Position numbers and translations under genes: made by a program
In this document: positions 8,356 to 17,019 of the stretch, one piece after another
How the letters are laid out: every line of letters begins with the position of its first letter
How positions within the stretch are numbered: position 1 is the first letter of the stretch
Source of the DNA: Halorussus sp. MSC15.2
GTDB taxonomy: Archaea; Halobacteriota; Halobacteria; Halobacteriales; Haladaptataceae
Assembly: GCF_010747475.1 (NCBI RefSeq)
Contig: NZ_VSLZ01000002.1
Coordinates: 496,001 to 560,000, forward strand
Length of the DNA stretch: 64,000 bases
Direction of reading: 5' to 3'
The notes under the pieces: generated by a model
The model's input: only the letters and a program-made list of their open reading frames with translations
Database searches by the model: none
What the model was told of the DNA's origin: nothing

Positions 8356-8416
8356 GCGAACGCCCGTGTGAGCGACCCGGTTCAAATCTGCAGGTTCGAA
8401 TCGGCCTAAGCGAGGG
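8337..8416 (+). repeat. Imperfect direct repeat spanning the DUF35 stop codon
   Basis: The last codons and stop of the DUF35 gene (CAGATTCGAACCGGTCTGAG, from 8337) recur at 8391 as CAGGTTCGAATCGGCCTAAG, 54 bases later. The second copy is untranslated. This looks like an old partial tandem duplication of the gene's 3' end. Confidence 0.65.
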
Positions 8417-8692
8417 TTAAGACCCGTACGACCTCCAAACCCCAAGCCGAACCACCAGAAGTACGGCAGGTAATTGGAGATATATTTGATGCTGAATGGA
8501 CCTCATCAGACACTATTGATAGAGAGAACGAGTCCAGATTGTGTCGCGGGTGCACCCATTCGCTATCCGGGTCGAGCGGTCGGCGTGTACGTCGCATCTG
8601 TCTGTTTAGATCCATAGGGCTGTTCCGAACAGGGCCATTAGACCGAGATACGGTGATTTTATTATTCGTACATATATCATACCATATACACG
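8417..8692. other. Intergenic region before the ABC transporter, AT-richer than its surroundings
   Basis: No convincing gene is present. It contains a short palindrome, CTGTTCCGAACAG (8621-8633), and AT-rich promoter-like sequence (TTTTATTATT near 8658, then ACATATATC) upstream of the ATP-binding protein. The drop in GC starts here and continues through the transporter genes, which fits an insertion boundary. No transposase remnant was recognised. Confidence 0.5.
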
Positions 8693-9628
8693 ATGCCCTC
8701 CATCGAGACGCACGGCCTGACGAAATGCTTCGGCGGCGATGTCGTCGCCGTCGACGATCTTAATCTCGCGGTCGATTCCGGGGAAGTGTTCGGCTTTCTC
8801 GGGCCGAATGGCGCTGGCAAGTCCACGACGATCGATATGATACTCGATTTCGTCCGGCCAACATCGGGCGAAATCACCGTTCTCGGACACGATCCACAGA
8901 CGAACCCGCGTGCCGTCCGGGAACGCATCGGTGTCCTCCCCGAAGCAACGGGGTTCTACGATCAGGACACTGCCCGTGACCACCTCCGGTTTGCGATTGC
9001 GATGAAACGGACGAATGACGACCCTGATACCCTGCTCGAGCGTGTTGGTATCGCCGATGCTGGCGATCGGTCAGTGGGTGGCTTCTCGAAGGGAATGCGC
9101 AAGCGGCTCGGCCTGGCCATCGCTCTCGTCGGTTCTCCTGACTTGCTCGTTCTGGACGAACCGCTCGGCGGATTAGACCCTTCGGGGGCGCGGCTTCTCC
9201 GGGATGTAGTCCGCGAAGAACGCGACCGTGGCGCGGCCGTCTTCTTCTCCAGTCACATCATGAATCAGGTGGAGACGGTCTGTGACAGGGTCGGAATCAT
9301 GCACGACGGTCACCTCGTCGCGGTCGATACGGTCAAATCACTCTATTCGAGTTCAGCGACGCCTGCAACAGTCTCGATTTTGGTCGAGACAGTGCCCGAA
9401 GGAGTCACCGACGAACTCGCGGCGCTCAGAGGTGTGTCGGAGGCGACGATCCAGAAGGAATCGATTCTCGTCAGGTGTACCGACCCAGCGGCCAAAACCG
9501 ACGCAATCGCTCGGTTGGACGAGAAGGGCGTTCCCATCCTCGACGTCGATACCGAGATGCCGTCGCTGGAGGATGTATTCCTGACAATCACCAACGATTC
9601 GGATGCAAAGGGTGCGGACCGCACATGA
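8693..9628 (+). CDS. ABC transporter ATP-binding protein (ABC-2 type exporter)
   Basis: A 311-residue ATPase with Walker A GPNGAGKST, signature FSKGMRKR, Walker B LLVLDEPLGGLDP and the H-loop FSSHIM. The C-terminal 90 residues form the extra domain common to NatA/CcmA-like ATPases of ABC-2 exporters. Its TGA overlaps the ATG of the permease gene (ATGA), so the two are translationally coupled. Codon and base usage are less GC-rich than in flanking genes. The substrate is unknown; lipid, drug, peptide and sodium export are all possible for this class. Confidence 0.9.
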   Translation: MPSIETHGLTKCFGGDVVAVDDLNLAVDSGEVFGFLGPNGAGKSTTIDMILDFVRPTSGEITVLGHDPQTNPRAVRERIGVLPEATGFYDQDTARDHLRFAIAMKRTNDDPDTLLERVGIADAGDRSVGGFSKGMRKRLGLAIALVGSPDLLVLDEPLGGLDPSGARLLRDVVREERDRGAAVFFSSHIMNQVETVCDRVGIMHDGHLVAVDTVKSLYSSSATPATVSILVETVPEGVTDELAALRGVSEATIQKESILVRCTDPAAKTDAIARLDEKGVPILDVDTEMPSLEDVFLTITNDSDAKGADRT

Positions 9629-11400
9629 ACCGCGTTTTCACTATTGCCCGAGAAGACGCTCGCCGCGCGTTTCGCAGTCGCCTCGTCTGGGGTGCAATCG
9701 GACTACTCGCTGTGATGTTTCTGCCGTCCACGGGGTCGAGTGCAACCCCGGATGTCCATCCGATTCTGGAGTATCTTTTACTCCTACCGATAGAATTGAT
9801 GACCTTCTCGCTCGTGGTCGTTGCTGCCGTCGGATACAGCGCCGTCGTCGACGAACGGGTCACTGGGACACTCCGATTCGTCCTCGGCCTGCCCGCGACG
9901 AGACGCGACCTCGTCCTCGGCAAACTCCTCTCCCGGGTCGGAATCGCCGTCACGGCACTGGGTGTAATCCTCGTGATTGCTAACGTCCTCGTCTACCGAG
10001 GTTACGGCAGTCCGTACTTGTTCCCGTTCTGGGTGATGGGGGGATGGATGCTCGCCTACGTCGTGGTCTGGAGTCTCGTAACAATCGGCTATTCGGCCGC
10101 GTTCGATTCGCCGTATCGGACACTCGGTGCACTCGTCGTGACCCACATCGTATTCAGTTTCAACTTCGGCGTGTGGAGCGTCGTCATCCGGCCGCTGTTC
10201 GCGCTCCTGTTCACCGGGTCGCTGAATCCACCGTCGTACGAGACATTGGCCACAGCGCCACTGTGGTTGCGTGTCACGGAGCGGCTCAATCCCCTCGTCG
10301 ATTTCTGGGCTGCAATGCGCTGGTCTATCGAGTCCGTCGGCCCGGGAACGCCAACTGGCGGACCACTCCCCCACGTGCTCGGCACGTTGGTCTTTCTGTC
10401 GTTCGGGATGTTACCATTCGTGCTTGGAATACGTCGGTTCGAGCGAACGGACCTCGGAAGTGAACAGTCGGGTTTCCACACGGGAGACAGACTTTGGCGG
10501 TCCCTGTGGAGTGTCCGGGCGGCCGTCGGGGGGAGTGTGTCAATCCCTCGGGCACCAAGGCGGTCAAGTCGGGTCTGGCGTCTCGCTACCGCGGACCTCA
10601 GACATACGCTACAGAATTGGGTCGTCGCAGGCGCACTCGTCGTTACCCTCTTGCTCGCGGGACCCTCCCTCTGGAGCCGTATCGGAACTAGCTCCGTTTT
10701 CACTAATACGGAAGTGCTCACGCGAATCCACAACCCGTTCACCCTTCCGGTCGTGGTTCTCGGAATCGCTGTCGGACATAACGCTGTCGTTGGTGAACGG
10801 TCTTCCGGAACCGGTAGACTCCTCCTCGCGATGCCGGTTACGCGCCGTGACCTCGTCCGGGGAAAACTCCTCTCCCGAGTTGGAATCGTAGTCGCTACGC
10901 TTCTTCCGCTCGTGCTCTTTGCCGAGGCGCTGGTTGTGACGCGCCTCGGAAGTCCGTATCCGGGCGCGTTACTCGCTTGGGCAGGATGGACGCTTCTGTA
11001 CGCGATTACATGGACCGCCGTAACCGTAGGTTTCTCGGCGGCAGTCTCGTCACGGTACCGTTCACTGGCGGTCATATCCGCCACATTTCTCTCGTTCGGT
11101 GAATTGTGGGACTCACTGGTTCTTCCCGTAGTGGGATTTGTCGTTACCGGGCGATTTTCGGTGGAAGAGTTCGCACAGGCTGCCAATCCGCCGATGTGGT
11201 TCCAGTACGCCGACCACCTTAGCCCGTTCGTCGCACTCGATACTATCAGGGAAGGACTCTTCGAGGCGACCGGATATGGGACTCAGCATACAGATTTGGT
11301 CGTGCCGCTCTTCTCGTACAGTATAGTAGTCCTGATCCTGTTCGCAGGCGGGATATTCGTAATCGGTGAGAGACGATTCGACCGAAGTGACTTAGGGTAA
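9625..11400 (+). CDS. ABC-2 type permease, fused tandem duplication
   Basis: A 591-residue membrane protein made of two homologous halves of about 290 residues, each with roughly six helices. The halves share near-identical signatures: ERVTGTLRFVLGLPATRRDL with LGKLLSRVGI in the first, and ERSSGTGRLLLAMPVTRRDL with RGKLLSRVGI in the second. They also share the ERFDRSDLG-like ending (FERTDLG and FDRSDLG). ABC-2 permeases normally act as dimers of one such half, so this is a covalent dimer. The ATG at 9625 overlaps the stop of the ATPase gene. Base composition matches the ATPase gene and not the surroundings. Confidence 0.85.
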   Translation: MNRVFTIAREDARRAFRSRLVWGAIGLLAVMFLPSTGSSATPDVHPILEYLLLLPIELMTFSLVVVAAVGYSAVVDERVTGTLRFVLGLPATRRDLVLGKLLSRVGIAVTALGVILVIANVLVYRGYGSPYLFPFWVMGGWMLAYVVVWSLVTIGYSAAFDSPYRTLGALVVTHIVFSFNFGVWSVVIRPLFALLFTGSLNPPSYETLATAPLWLRVTERLNPLVDFWAAMRWSIESVGPGTPTGGPLPHVLGTLVFLSFGMLPFVLGIRRFERTDLGSEQSGFHTGDRLWRSLWSVRAAVGGSVSIPRAPRRSSRVWRLATADLRHTLQNWVVAGALVVTLLLAGPSLWSRIGTSSVFTNTEVLTRIHNPFTLPVVVLGIAVGHNAVVGERSSGTGRLLLAMPVTRRDLVRGKLLSRVGIVVATLLPLVLFAEALVVTRLGSPYPGALLAWAGWTLLYAITWTAVTVGFSAAVSSRYRSLAVISATFLSFGELWDSLVLPVVGFVVTGRFSVEEFAQAANPPMWFQYADHLSPFVALDTIREGLFEATGYGTQHTDLVVPLFSYSIVVLILFAGGIFVIGERRFDRSDLG

Positions 11401-11496
11401 TCACACGACTGATACGCATTCTGAACCGCGCATCGCGTAGTTGTGAAGGGTCGGACCGACGTTTGGATGAGAAGTATAGGTAGAGTAATCTACGCG

Positions 11497-12933
11497 TCAC
11501 TCGGCGCTGTCGTCGGTGACGCGCTCGGCGAACGACGCCACGTCCGACACGACCGCCTCGGCGACGTGATTCTGCTGGAAGTACTCCTCGTTGCCCGGTT
11601 TGCCGCTACCGGGCATGAAGAAGTGGTTGAGCTTCGGGTACCGCTGGAAGGTGACGTTCGACCGGTCGCCGAGCGCCCGCTTCCACCGCGCGAGGTCGTC
11701 CTCGACCGTGACCTGATAGTCGCGCTCGCCTTGGAGGAACAACTGCGGCACGTCGAGACGCTTCGCGGTCGCGGTGGCGTCGTACTCCCGGAGCGTGCGC
11801 CAGTACTCGTCGCCGCCGAGGTAGATGACCTCGTCGTCGGGAACGTCGAGCGAGCGTATCCGCTCGGCGGTCCGGTTCGCCCTGTCGAGTTGCTGCTGTT
11901 CCGGATTGGTCACGGTGCCGTCGAGTCGGGCGAGATACAGGTTCTGGTCGCGTATCGCCCGCGGTGCCGACCGGGCCAGCGCCGCGAGCATGACGATGCC
12001 AGCGAGGTCGCCGTCGCGTGCGGCGATGCGGGGTGCCAGCGTCGCGCCGATGCTGTGGCCGACCACGACCACGTCGTCGGAGGCGACGGTCGGGGTCTCG
12101 CGCAGTCGCTCGACCGCGGTCAACGCGTCGTCGGTCACCGCTTCGTCGATGGTAATCTCGGCGAGGTCCACGTCGCAGGCCTGCGTGCGCTTGTCGTACC
12201 GGAGGACCGAGACGCCCCGGGAGGCGAGTCCCCACGCGAGGTCCTTGTACGGCTTGTTCGGACCGACGGACCCGTCGCGGTCGCTCGGTCCCTGTCCGTG
12301 GACCAGCACGACGCCGGGGGCCTCTTGGACCTCTTTCGGGACCGTCAGCGTTGCGCCGAGCGAGCAGTCGCCGGGTGCGTCCAGCGACACCGACTGTTCG
12401 GTGAACGCCGACTCGTCGGCGTACGACGGTGACGACCAGTTTGCCGCCGTCTGGCGAACGCGGAACCCCGTGATGCCGTCCTCCCCGAACGCCAGCACGA
12501 CCTTCCGCTGGCCGCGCTCGAAGTTGGCGATGGCCGTCACCACGTCGTATCCGCCCTGCTCGCCGGTTTCGAAGTTCGAGAGCGACAGGAACGCTCCGTT
12601 CTGCTCTTCGAGCCTCGACCAGACCTGTTTCAGTTGGTCCGGGCCGAGTTGTCGGGCCGCCTTCGGGCCGAATCGCTCGTGGGCGGTCTCGTAGGAACCG
12701 TCGTCGAGGAGACCGACGAACCCCTTCGCCCGGCGTTCGAGTTCGGCCGGGTCCGCGGTCGTGCTGACCGTTGTCGTCTCCGTCGGTTCTGCGGTCGAAG
12801 TTGTGGTCGAGGTCGTCTCCGTAGTCTCGGTCGGGTCTGATTGCGCTGGACCGGACGATTGGCATCCGGCGAGGAACGCCGTCAGTCCCGCGCCTGTGGC
12901 GGTCAAGAGGGTTCGTCTGTCGAAGTCGTTCAT
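11497..12933 (-). CDS. TAT-exported alpha/beta-hydrolase lipoprotein
   Basis: A 478-residue protein. The N-terminus has a twin-arginine signal (FDRRTLLTATG) and the lipobox LAGC, followed by a Thr/Ser/Glu-rich linker, which indicates a lipid-anchored extracellular protein. Residues 65-155 resemble a DUF3887-like NTF2-type domain. An alpha/beta-hydrolase domain follows, with nucleophile GHSIGA, an acid in QGERDYQV and the histidine in KLNHFF. Substrate unknown; an esterase or peptidase-like activity on extracellular compounds is plausible. It is transcribed alone, convergently with the ABC permease. Confidence 0.85.
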   Translation of the reverse strand: MNDFDRRTLLTATGAGLTAFLAGCQSSGPAQSDPTETTETTSTTTSTAEPTETTTVSTTADPAELERRAKGFVGLLDDGSYETAHERFGPKAARQLGPDQLKQVWSRLEEQNGAFLSLSNFETGEQGGYDVVTAIANFERGQRKVVLAFGEDGITGFRVRQTAANWSSPSYADESAFTEQSVSLDAPGDCSLGATLTVPKEVQEAPGVVLVHGQGPSDRDGSVGPNKPYKDLAWGLASRGVSVLRYDKRTQACDVDLAEITIDEAVTDDALTAVERLRETPTVASDDVVVVGHSIGATLAPRIAARDGDLAGIVMLAALARSAPRAIRDQNLYLARLDGTVTNPEQQQLDRANRTAERIRSLDVPDDEVIYLGGDEYWRTLREYDATATAKRLDVPQLFLQGERDYQVTVEDDLARWKRALGDRSNVTFQRYPKLNHFFMPGSGKPGNEEYFQQNHVAEAVVSDVASFAERVTDDSAE

Positions 12934-13104
12934 GGATGAGCGTGTCGCTGTCTGAAACGTTCGCCGTTCGGTGCTTGCGATACGGTATCGAATGCTCGGC
13001 CCCGCGAGCGCCGCGAGACGCGGCGACGATTCCGTCGGCCGGGCGAGCGGTCAGTCGGGAGCGATGGGTTTCGGGACATGGTTCGATGGCTGGGAGACCC
13101 TTCC

Positions 13105-13137
13105 GTAAAGCATCCTTTACAGTAAAGCGTGCTTTAC
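13105..13137. promoter_or_regulatory. Two tandem palindromic operators, GTAAAG-N4-CTTTAC
   Basis: GTAAAGCATCCTTTAC (13105-13120) and GTAAAGCGTGCTTTAC (13122-13137) are inverted repeats placed 17 bp apart. They lie about 170 bp from the lipoprotein start and about 130 bp from the MaoC gene, unusually far from both. The rest of the 337-base gap (12934-13270) holds no gene I can support. I cannot name the regulator. Confidence 0.6.
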
Positions 13138-13270
13138 ACATTTACTTAGTTCTACCGGAACGGTTGACACTTCTGCGGCGCGGAGCGCGGGGGTCAAGCG
13201 TGGAACGACACGGGTCGAAGGTTCTTCCGAATCGATAGTTCCAGTAGCCCCCGAGCAGAAATCGACACGG

Positions 13271-13651
13271 ATGACCGTACCCACAGAAGGCGACACCCGA
13301 ACCTTCGAGCGAACCTTCACGCCAGAGGAGGTCCGACAGTTCGCCGAACTCTCCGGTGACCGACAGCCTCGCCACCTCGAATCCGACGAGGATGGCCGCC
13401 TACTGGTCCACGGACTGCTTACGGCCACGATGCCCACGAAAATCGGCGGTGAACTCGAAGTTCTCGGGCGTTCGATGACATTCGAATTCCTCCGCCCCGT
13501 CTACACGGGCGACACCGTGACCTGCGAGATGACCGTCGAGACGGTCGAGGAGCGCGAAGACCGCTACGACCTCACCGCGTCGGTTACCTGCGAGAACGAG
13601 GACGGCGAGTCAGTGATGACGGGCACCGTCGAGGGACTCGTCCGGAAGTGA
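13271..13651 (+). CDS. MaoC-type hotdog-fold enoyl-CoA hydratase/thioesterase
   Basis: A 126-residue single hotdog domain. The family signature is present as FAELSGDRQPRH, with the catalytic Asp and His, followed by LVHGLLTATM, where MaoC hydratases have the HG-hydratase helix. Members hydrate trans-enoyl-CoA to (R)-3-hydroxyacyl-CoA, for example in polyhydroxyalkanoate or fatty-acid metabolism. The ATG at 13271 is the only good start. No polyhydroxyalkanoate synthase or reductase is adjacent, so the pathway is not set by context. Confidence 0.82.
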   Translation: MTVPTEGDTRTFERTFTPEEVRQFAELSGDRQPRHLESDEDGRLLVHGLLTATMPTKIGGELEVLGRSMTFEFLRPVYTGDTVTCEMTVETVEEREDRYDLTASVTCENEDGESVMTGTVEGLVRK

Positions 13652-13787
13652 GACGACGGAGAGAATCGGGACCGCCGACCGCATCGCGTTCGCCCGGCGC
13701 GCCAGCCACCGATACCGACTCGGCGTGTTCGACCGCCAACACCTCATAAACCGGCAGATTAACATTGAACCCGACACCGCTTCCGGT

Positions 13788-14342
13788 ATGTTCCCGCCGG
13801 GCCACTACGGGATGGCGCTCGCGCTCTACGCGGTGGTCGGGTACGGACTGCTCTCCCGCGGTTACGAGCGCGACGCGCTCTCCGGCGGCGGTATCGTCCT
13901 CGCGTACACGCTCTTCCCGGACTTGGACGGGCAGTTCGAGTTTCTGGTCCACCGAGGCGTGACCCACACCCTCTGGTTCGCGCTGGCGGTCGGCGTCTTC
14001 TGCGTGCTGGTCGTGGCGTCGTCGCTCCGACACCGGCCGCGCCGAGAAGCGATTCGGGGGGCGCTCTGGGCGTTCTTCCTCGGGTCGTCGGCGGTCGTCG
14101 CCCACCTGCTCGCGGACGTTATCAACCCGTGGGGCGTGATGCCGTTCTACCCCGTCTCGTCGGCGCTCTACTCGCTGGACGTCGTCCGCGCGACCAACGA
14201 CACTGCCAACTACGCCATGCTCGCCGCCGGGGTCGGCATCGCAACGGTCACGTGGCTCGCGGCCCGGCCGAGACGGTCCCGTCCGTCGCTCGCCCGACGG
14301 CTCTACCGGAGATTCCGCGACCGGGAACCGGTAGCCGAGTAG
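13788..14342 (+). CDS. YdjM/DUF457-type membrane-bound metal-dependent hydrolase
   Basis: A 184-residue membrane protein with about four helices. The family motifs are visible: PPGHYG near the start, DLDGQFEFLVHRGVTHT, and HLLADVINPWG. These His/Asp residues match the metal-binding pattern of the LexA-regulated YdjM family. Substrate unknown. The ATG at 13788 (MFPPGHYG) is preferred to the upstream ATG at 13725 because the homologous part starts there. Its stop codon abuts the stop of the convergent gene. Confidence 0.8.
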   Translation: MFPPGHYGMALALYAVVGYGLLSRGYERDALSGGGIVLAYTLFPDLDGQFEFLVHRGVTHTLWFALAVGVFCVLVVASSLRHRPRREAIRGALWAFFLGSSAVVAHLLADVINPWGVMPFYPVSSALYSLDVVRATNDTANYAMLAAGVGIATVTWLAARPRRSRPSLARRLYRRFRDREPVAE

Positions 14343-15368
14343 CTACTCGTCGTTCGAGTCGTCGGCGTCGGAATCGCTATCCCCAGATTCGACCTCGTCG
14401 GACTCTCCGTCGTCCGACGCGTCACCGTCGGTCTCCCCCGCCTCGTCCGCGTCCTCGACATCGCCGGTCGGCCGGGCGCTCTCGTTCTTCCGATTCTCGA
14501 TTTCGTCCTTGATTGACCGGAGTTCCGCTTCCACGTCCACTTCCGCGCGGTCGTCGGAGTCGTCCCGGTCCTCGCCCGAACCGTCGTCCTGTTCTCGACC
14601 GCGTTCGTCGTCGTCCGCACCCTCGTCGGTGAGTTCGATGGTCGTGCCTCCGTCGAGACCTGTGTCGGTGTGGTCGCGGTCGGCGCGGTTGCTGTCGGTT
14701 CGTTCGCGCTCGGCGTTTGGCTCGCCTCGACGGGAGTCGGTGTCGTACCGCTCGCGGTTGATATCGCGTTCGCGCTGACGGGCCTCGTCCACGTCTCGGC
14801 GCTCGTCCTCGACCCGGTCGCGTATCTCCCGGTTGATGCGTCGAACGTCGTCGAGGATGCCCCGCGCCTCGTCCTCGCGGGGCAGGTCGCTCTCTCGAAT
14901 TGTGGTCTCGACCTCTTCGAGCGCGGACTCCAGTCGGTCGAGCGTGAGTCTGCTCGCGTCGGCCGCCCTGCTTTCGAGGCGGTCGCGCTCCTCGTCCACG
15001 ACGCTCCGCTCGGGGTCGAGGACCCGAACCACCTGCTGGAGCGCCTTCAGCGCGCGGAGGTTGGCTTCGAGGACGGCGATGGCGGTCGGAATCGCGTACT
15101 CGCCGGTGAACGACAGCACCTCGCGGGGGGTCGGCGGTCGCGGCAGGCCGAGCGGTCCCTCCGGCGGTCGGCCGAGTTCGTCGCGGAGTTCGCGCACTCG
15201 CGCTTCGAGTTCGGCGACGCGCTCGTCGATGTCCTCGGGGTCTCGCCGGTCCGGGGAGCCGTGTCGGTCGTCGGGGTTCTCGGCGTCTCGGGGGTCCACT
15301 ACGTCGCGGCGGTCGCCGGGTGTACGCCGGTCGTCCCGGTCGCGTCGGTCGTCGCGGTCGTCTCTCAT
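14343..15368 (-). CDS. Haloarchaeal protein with charged ends and a conserved helical core
   Basis: A 341-residue protein with three parts. The N-terminal 45 residues are almost all Arg/Asp (DDRRDRDD-type repeats). A coiled-coil and helical core follows, containing EVLSFTGEYAIPTAIAVLE and ALKALQQVVRVLDP, which I recall as conserved among haloarchaea. The C-terminus is a highly acidic, low-complexity tail with many Asp-Ser repeats. No catalytic motif is seen. Cytoplasmic location and unknown function are all that can be claimed; a structural or scaffold role would fit the composition. Confidence 0.65.
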   Translation of the reverse strand: MRDDRDDRRDRDDRRTPGDRRDVVDPRDAENPDDRHGSPDRRDPEDIDERVAELEARVRELRDELGRPPEGPLGLPRPPTPREVLSFTGEYAIPTAIAVLEANLRALKALQQVVRVLDPERSVVDEERDRLESRAADASRLTLDRLESALEEVETTIRESDLPREDEARGILDDVRRINREIRDRVEDERRDVDEARQRERDINRERYDTDSRRGEPNAERERTDSNRADRDHTDTGLDGGTTIELTDEGADDDERGREQDDGSGEDRDDSDDRAEVDVEAELRSIKDEIENRKNESARPTGDVEDADEAGETDGDASDDGESDEVESGDSDSDADDSNDE

Positions 15369-15452
15369 GGTCGCTCCTACGTGTCGCGGCGTAAAGAGTT
15401 TGGCCGCTTTTCGAGATAGAGTAGAAAAGTCGCGCTCGGCGCGGACGACCTC

Positions 15453-16658
15453 TCAAAATCCCTCGCGCAGGAACACGTCGCGCTCGGGGAACATCGCCGA
15501 CAGCGTCTCGCGTGCGACGGGCGTCCGCACGTCGAGGTCGGTCAGCGACTCCGCGTCCGCGACTGAGTGATAGCCGACGTAGACCTGCGAGAGCGCGGAG
15601 ACGCCGGTCACGACGTCGGCCTCCGCCTCTCCCGCAGTCCGCTCGCAGGTCGCCCGGCCGCCCTCGACCCGGACCCGGAACGTACCGTCGTTCCAGTCGG
15701 CGAGCGAGTCCGAGACCCTTACGGTGAACGAGGCGTCCGGCGCGTCGGGGTAGTCCAGCGCCTCGAACGCCGCCGGAACGTCCACGAGGCGGACCATCGG
15801 TCCGGGCTTGATTTCGCAGTCGACGTCCGCGGGGTCGGTCGCCGAATCGAGCAGGGTGGTCTCAAGCGGGCGGTTGACGCTCACTCGCTCGACCTGCGAG
15901 TCGTGGTCGGCGAGGAACCGAAGCAGGTTCACCCGCGCCTCGCGGTCGGCGGCCGCGAAGTCGGAGACGTGGAGTCGCTTCCCCTCGCTCTCGACCTCGT
16001 CTTTCACGCGGTAGACGAGGTAGCCCCGGAGTTCACCGTCCTCGGACTCCCAGCCGTACGCGTAGGGGTCGGTCTGCCACCCGCTGAAGATGCGCTCGCG
16101 CCACCACGCCTCTGTGCGCTCGATGCCGAGTTCGTACCCCGCGTCGGCGGCCGCGAGGACCGAGTCGAGGCGCTCGTACTCGTCGGCGTCGATTGGGCGG
16201 AACTCGCCGCCAGCGAGGGAGTCGTCTCTGGTCCACGCCAGCGCCTCGGGGTCGCACTCGTACCGGGTCCACTTGTTCGCCAGTCCCCAGCCCTGTCGCT
16301 CGTAGAACGGATGCTCGAACGCCCAGAGGGCCGTCAGAACGTCGCCGCGGTCGCGGTACTCTCGCAACGATTCCCCGAGAAGACGGGTGACGTGGCCCTG
16401 TCGTCGGTGTTGGGGCGGGGACGCCACCGCCGACAAGCCGGGCATCTCGAACTGCTGGTCCCGGAGGTGAGTCCGGAACCAGTAGTGCCGACAGACACAG
16501 AGCATGCTGTCGCCGTCGAACAGCGCGCGCTCGTCACCGGGTTGCTCGTCCGGGTCCCAGTCGTACTCGTCCTGCGGGCCGTCTTCGGGACTGAACGCGT
16601 ACTCGACGTACTCCTGAAACTGCTCTTTCCGGTCGTCCGGAAGCGGCCGGTACTCCAT
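15453..16658 (-). CDS. Eis-like GNAT N-acetyltransferase
   Basis: A 401-residue protein of the enhanced-intracellular-survival type: an N-terminal GNAT domain with the acetyl-CoA loop SPPQHRRQGHVTRLL near residues 80-95, a second GNAT-like domain, and a C-terminal SCP2-like sterol-carrier fold. Such enzymes acetylate amines on small molecules or proteins; the natural substrate here is unknown. The ATG at 16658 (MEYRPLPDD) is chosen because homology to the family starts there. The reading frame extends upstream to 16763 without recognisable sequence. It is divergent from the small gene at 16772. Confidence 0.83.
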   Translation of the reverse strand: MEYRPLPDDRKEQFQEYVEYAFSPEDGPQDEYDWDPDEQPGDERALFDGDSMLCVCRHYWFRTHLRDQQFEMPGLSAVASPPQHRRQGHVTRLLGESLREYRDRGDVLTALWAFEHPFYERQGWGLANKWTRYECDPEALAWTRDDSLAGGEFRPIDADEYERLDSVLAAADAGYELGIERTEAWWRERIFSGWQTDPYAYGWESEDGELRGYLVYRVKDEVESEGKRLHVSDFAAADREARVNLLRFLADHDSQVERVSVNRPLETTLLDSATDPADVDCEIKPGPMVRLVDVPAAFEALDYPDAPDASFTVRVSDSLADWNDGTFRVRVEGGRATCERTAGEAEADVVTGVSALSQVYVGYHSVADAESLTDLDVRTPVARETLSAMFPERDVFLREGF

Positions 16659-16771
16659 GGCGTAGGGCGCGTCCCGGGCAGACAAATAGGTTGCTCCGGT
16701 GTGAGACGGGGTCGCAGGAAGCCCAGCGCAGGTTGCGAAGCATTTTCGTCGGACGAGTAACACGTCGAAAT

Positions 16772-17002
16772 GTGTCCCGAATTTCCGCCCGCGACGCCCT
16801 CGAGTACGCCACGCGAGACGAGTTCCTGAAACTCTACGGCGTCCTCGTCGTCGGGTGGACGCTGACGCTCGTCGGTCAGTCCGTGGCGGCCGGAGCGACG
16901 CCTTTCGGGTTGCTCCTCGGAACCCTCGTCGTCATCGCGGGCCTCCTTGCGATGCTGGCCGCCGCGGTGGCAACCCTCCGCAAGATTCTCGCGGAGCGTT
17001 GA
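16772..17002 (+). CDS. Small two-helix membrane protein
   Basis: A 76-residue protein from a GTG start: an amphipathic N-terminal part (SRISARDALEYATRDEFLK), then two hydrophobic helices separated by a short Gly/Ala-Pro turn, ending LRKILAER. No family is recognised. It is followed after 17 bases by the convergent old-yellow-enzyme gene. Coding status rests on the clean helices and codon usage. Confidence 0.55.
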   Translation: MSRISARDALEYATRDEFLKLYGVLVVGWTLTLVGQSVAAGATPFGLLLGTLVVIAGLLAMLAAAVATLRKILAER

Positions 17003-17019
17003 CCGTCCGTCGGGCCGAC

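Noticed and set aside
8380-8410. Two GGTTCRAATC stretches resembling tRNA T-loops
   Set aside because: Neither is flanked by complementary stem arms or a plausible acceptor and anticodon arm; they belong to the imperfect direct repeat at the end of the DUF35 gene.
8406-8615. Minus-strand ORF of 69 residues in the gap before the ABC transporter
   Set aside because: Composition is not halophilic, there is no clear promoter and no recognisable family. A transposase remnant was considered but no motif supports it.
12936-13238. Plus-strand ORF over the GTAAAG operators
   Set aside because: It runs through the palindromes, has atypical composition and no homology; more likely a random open frame.
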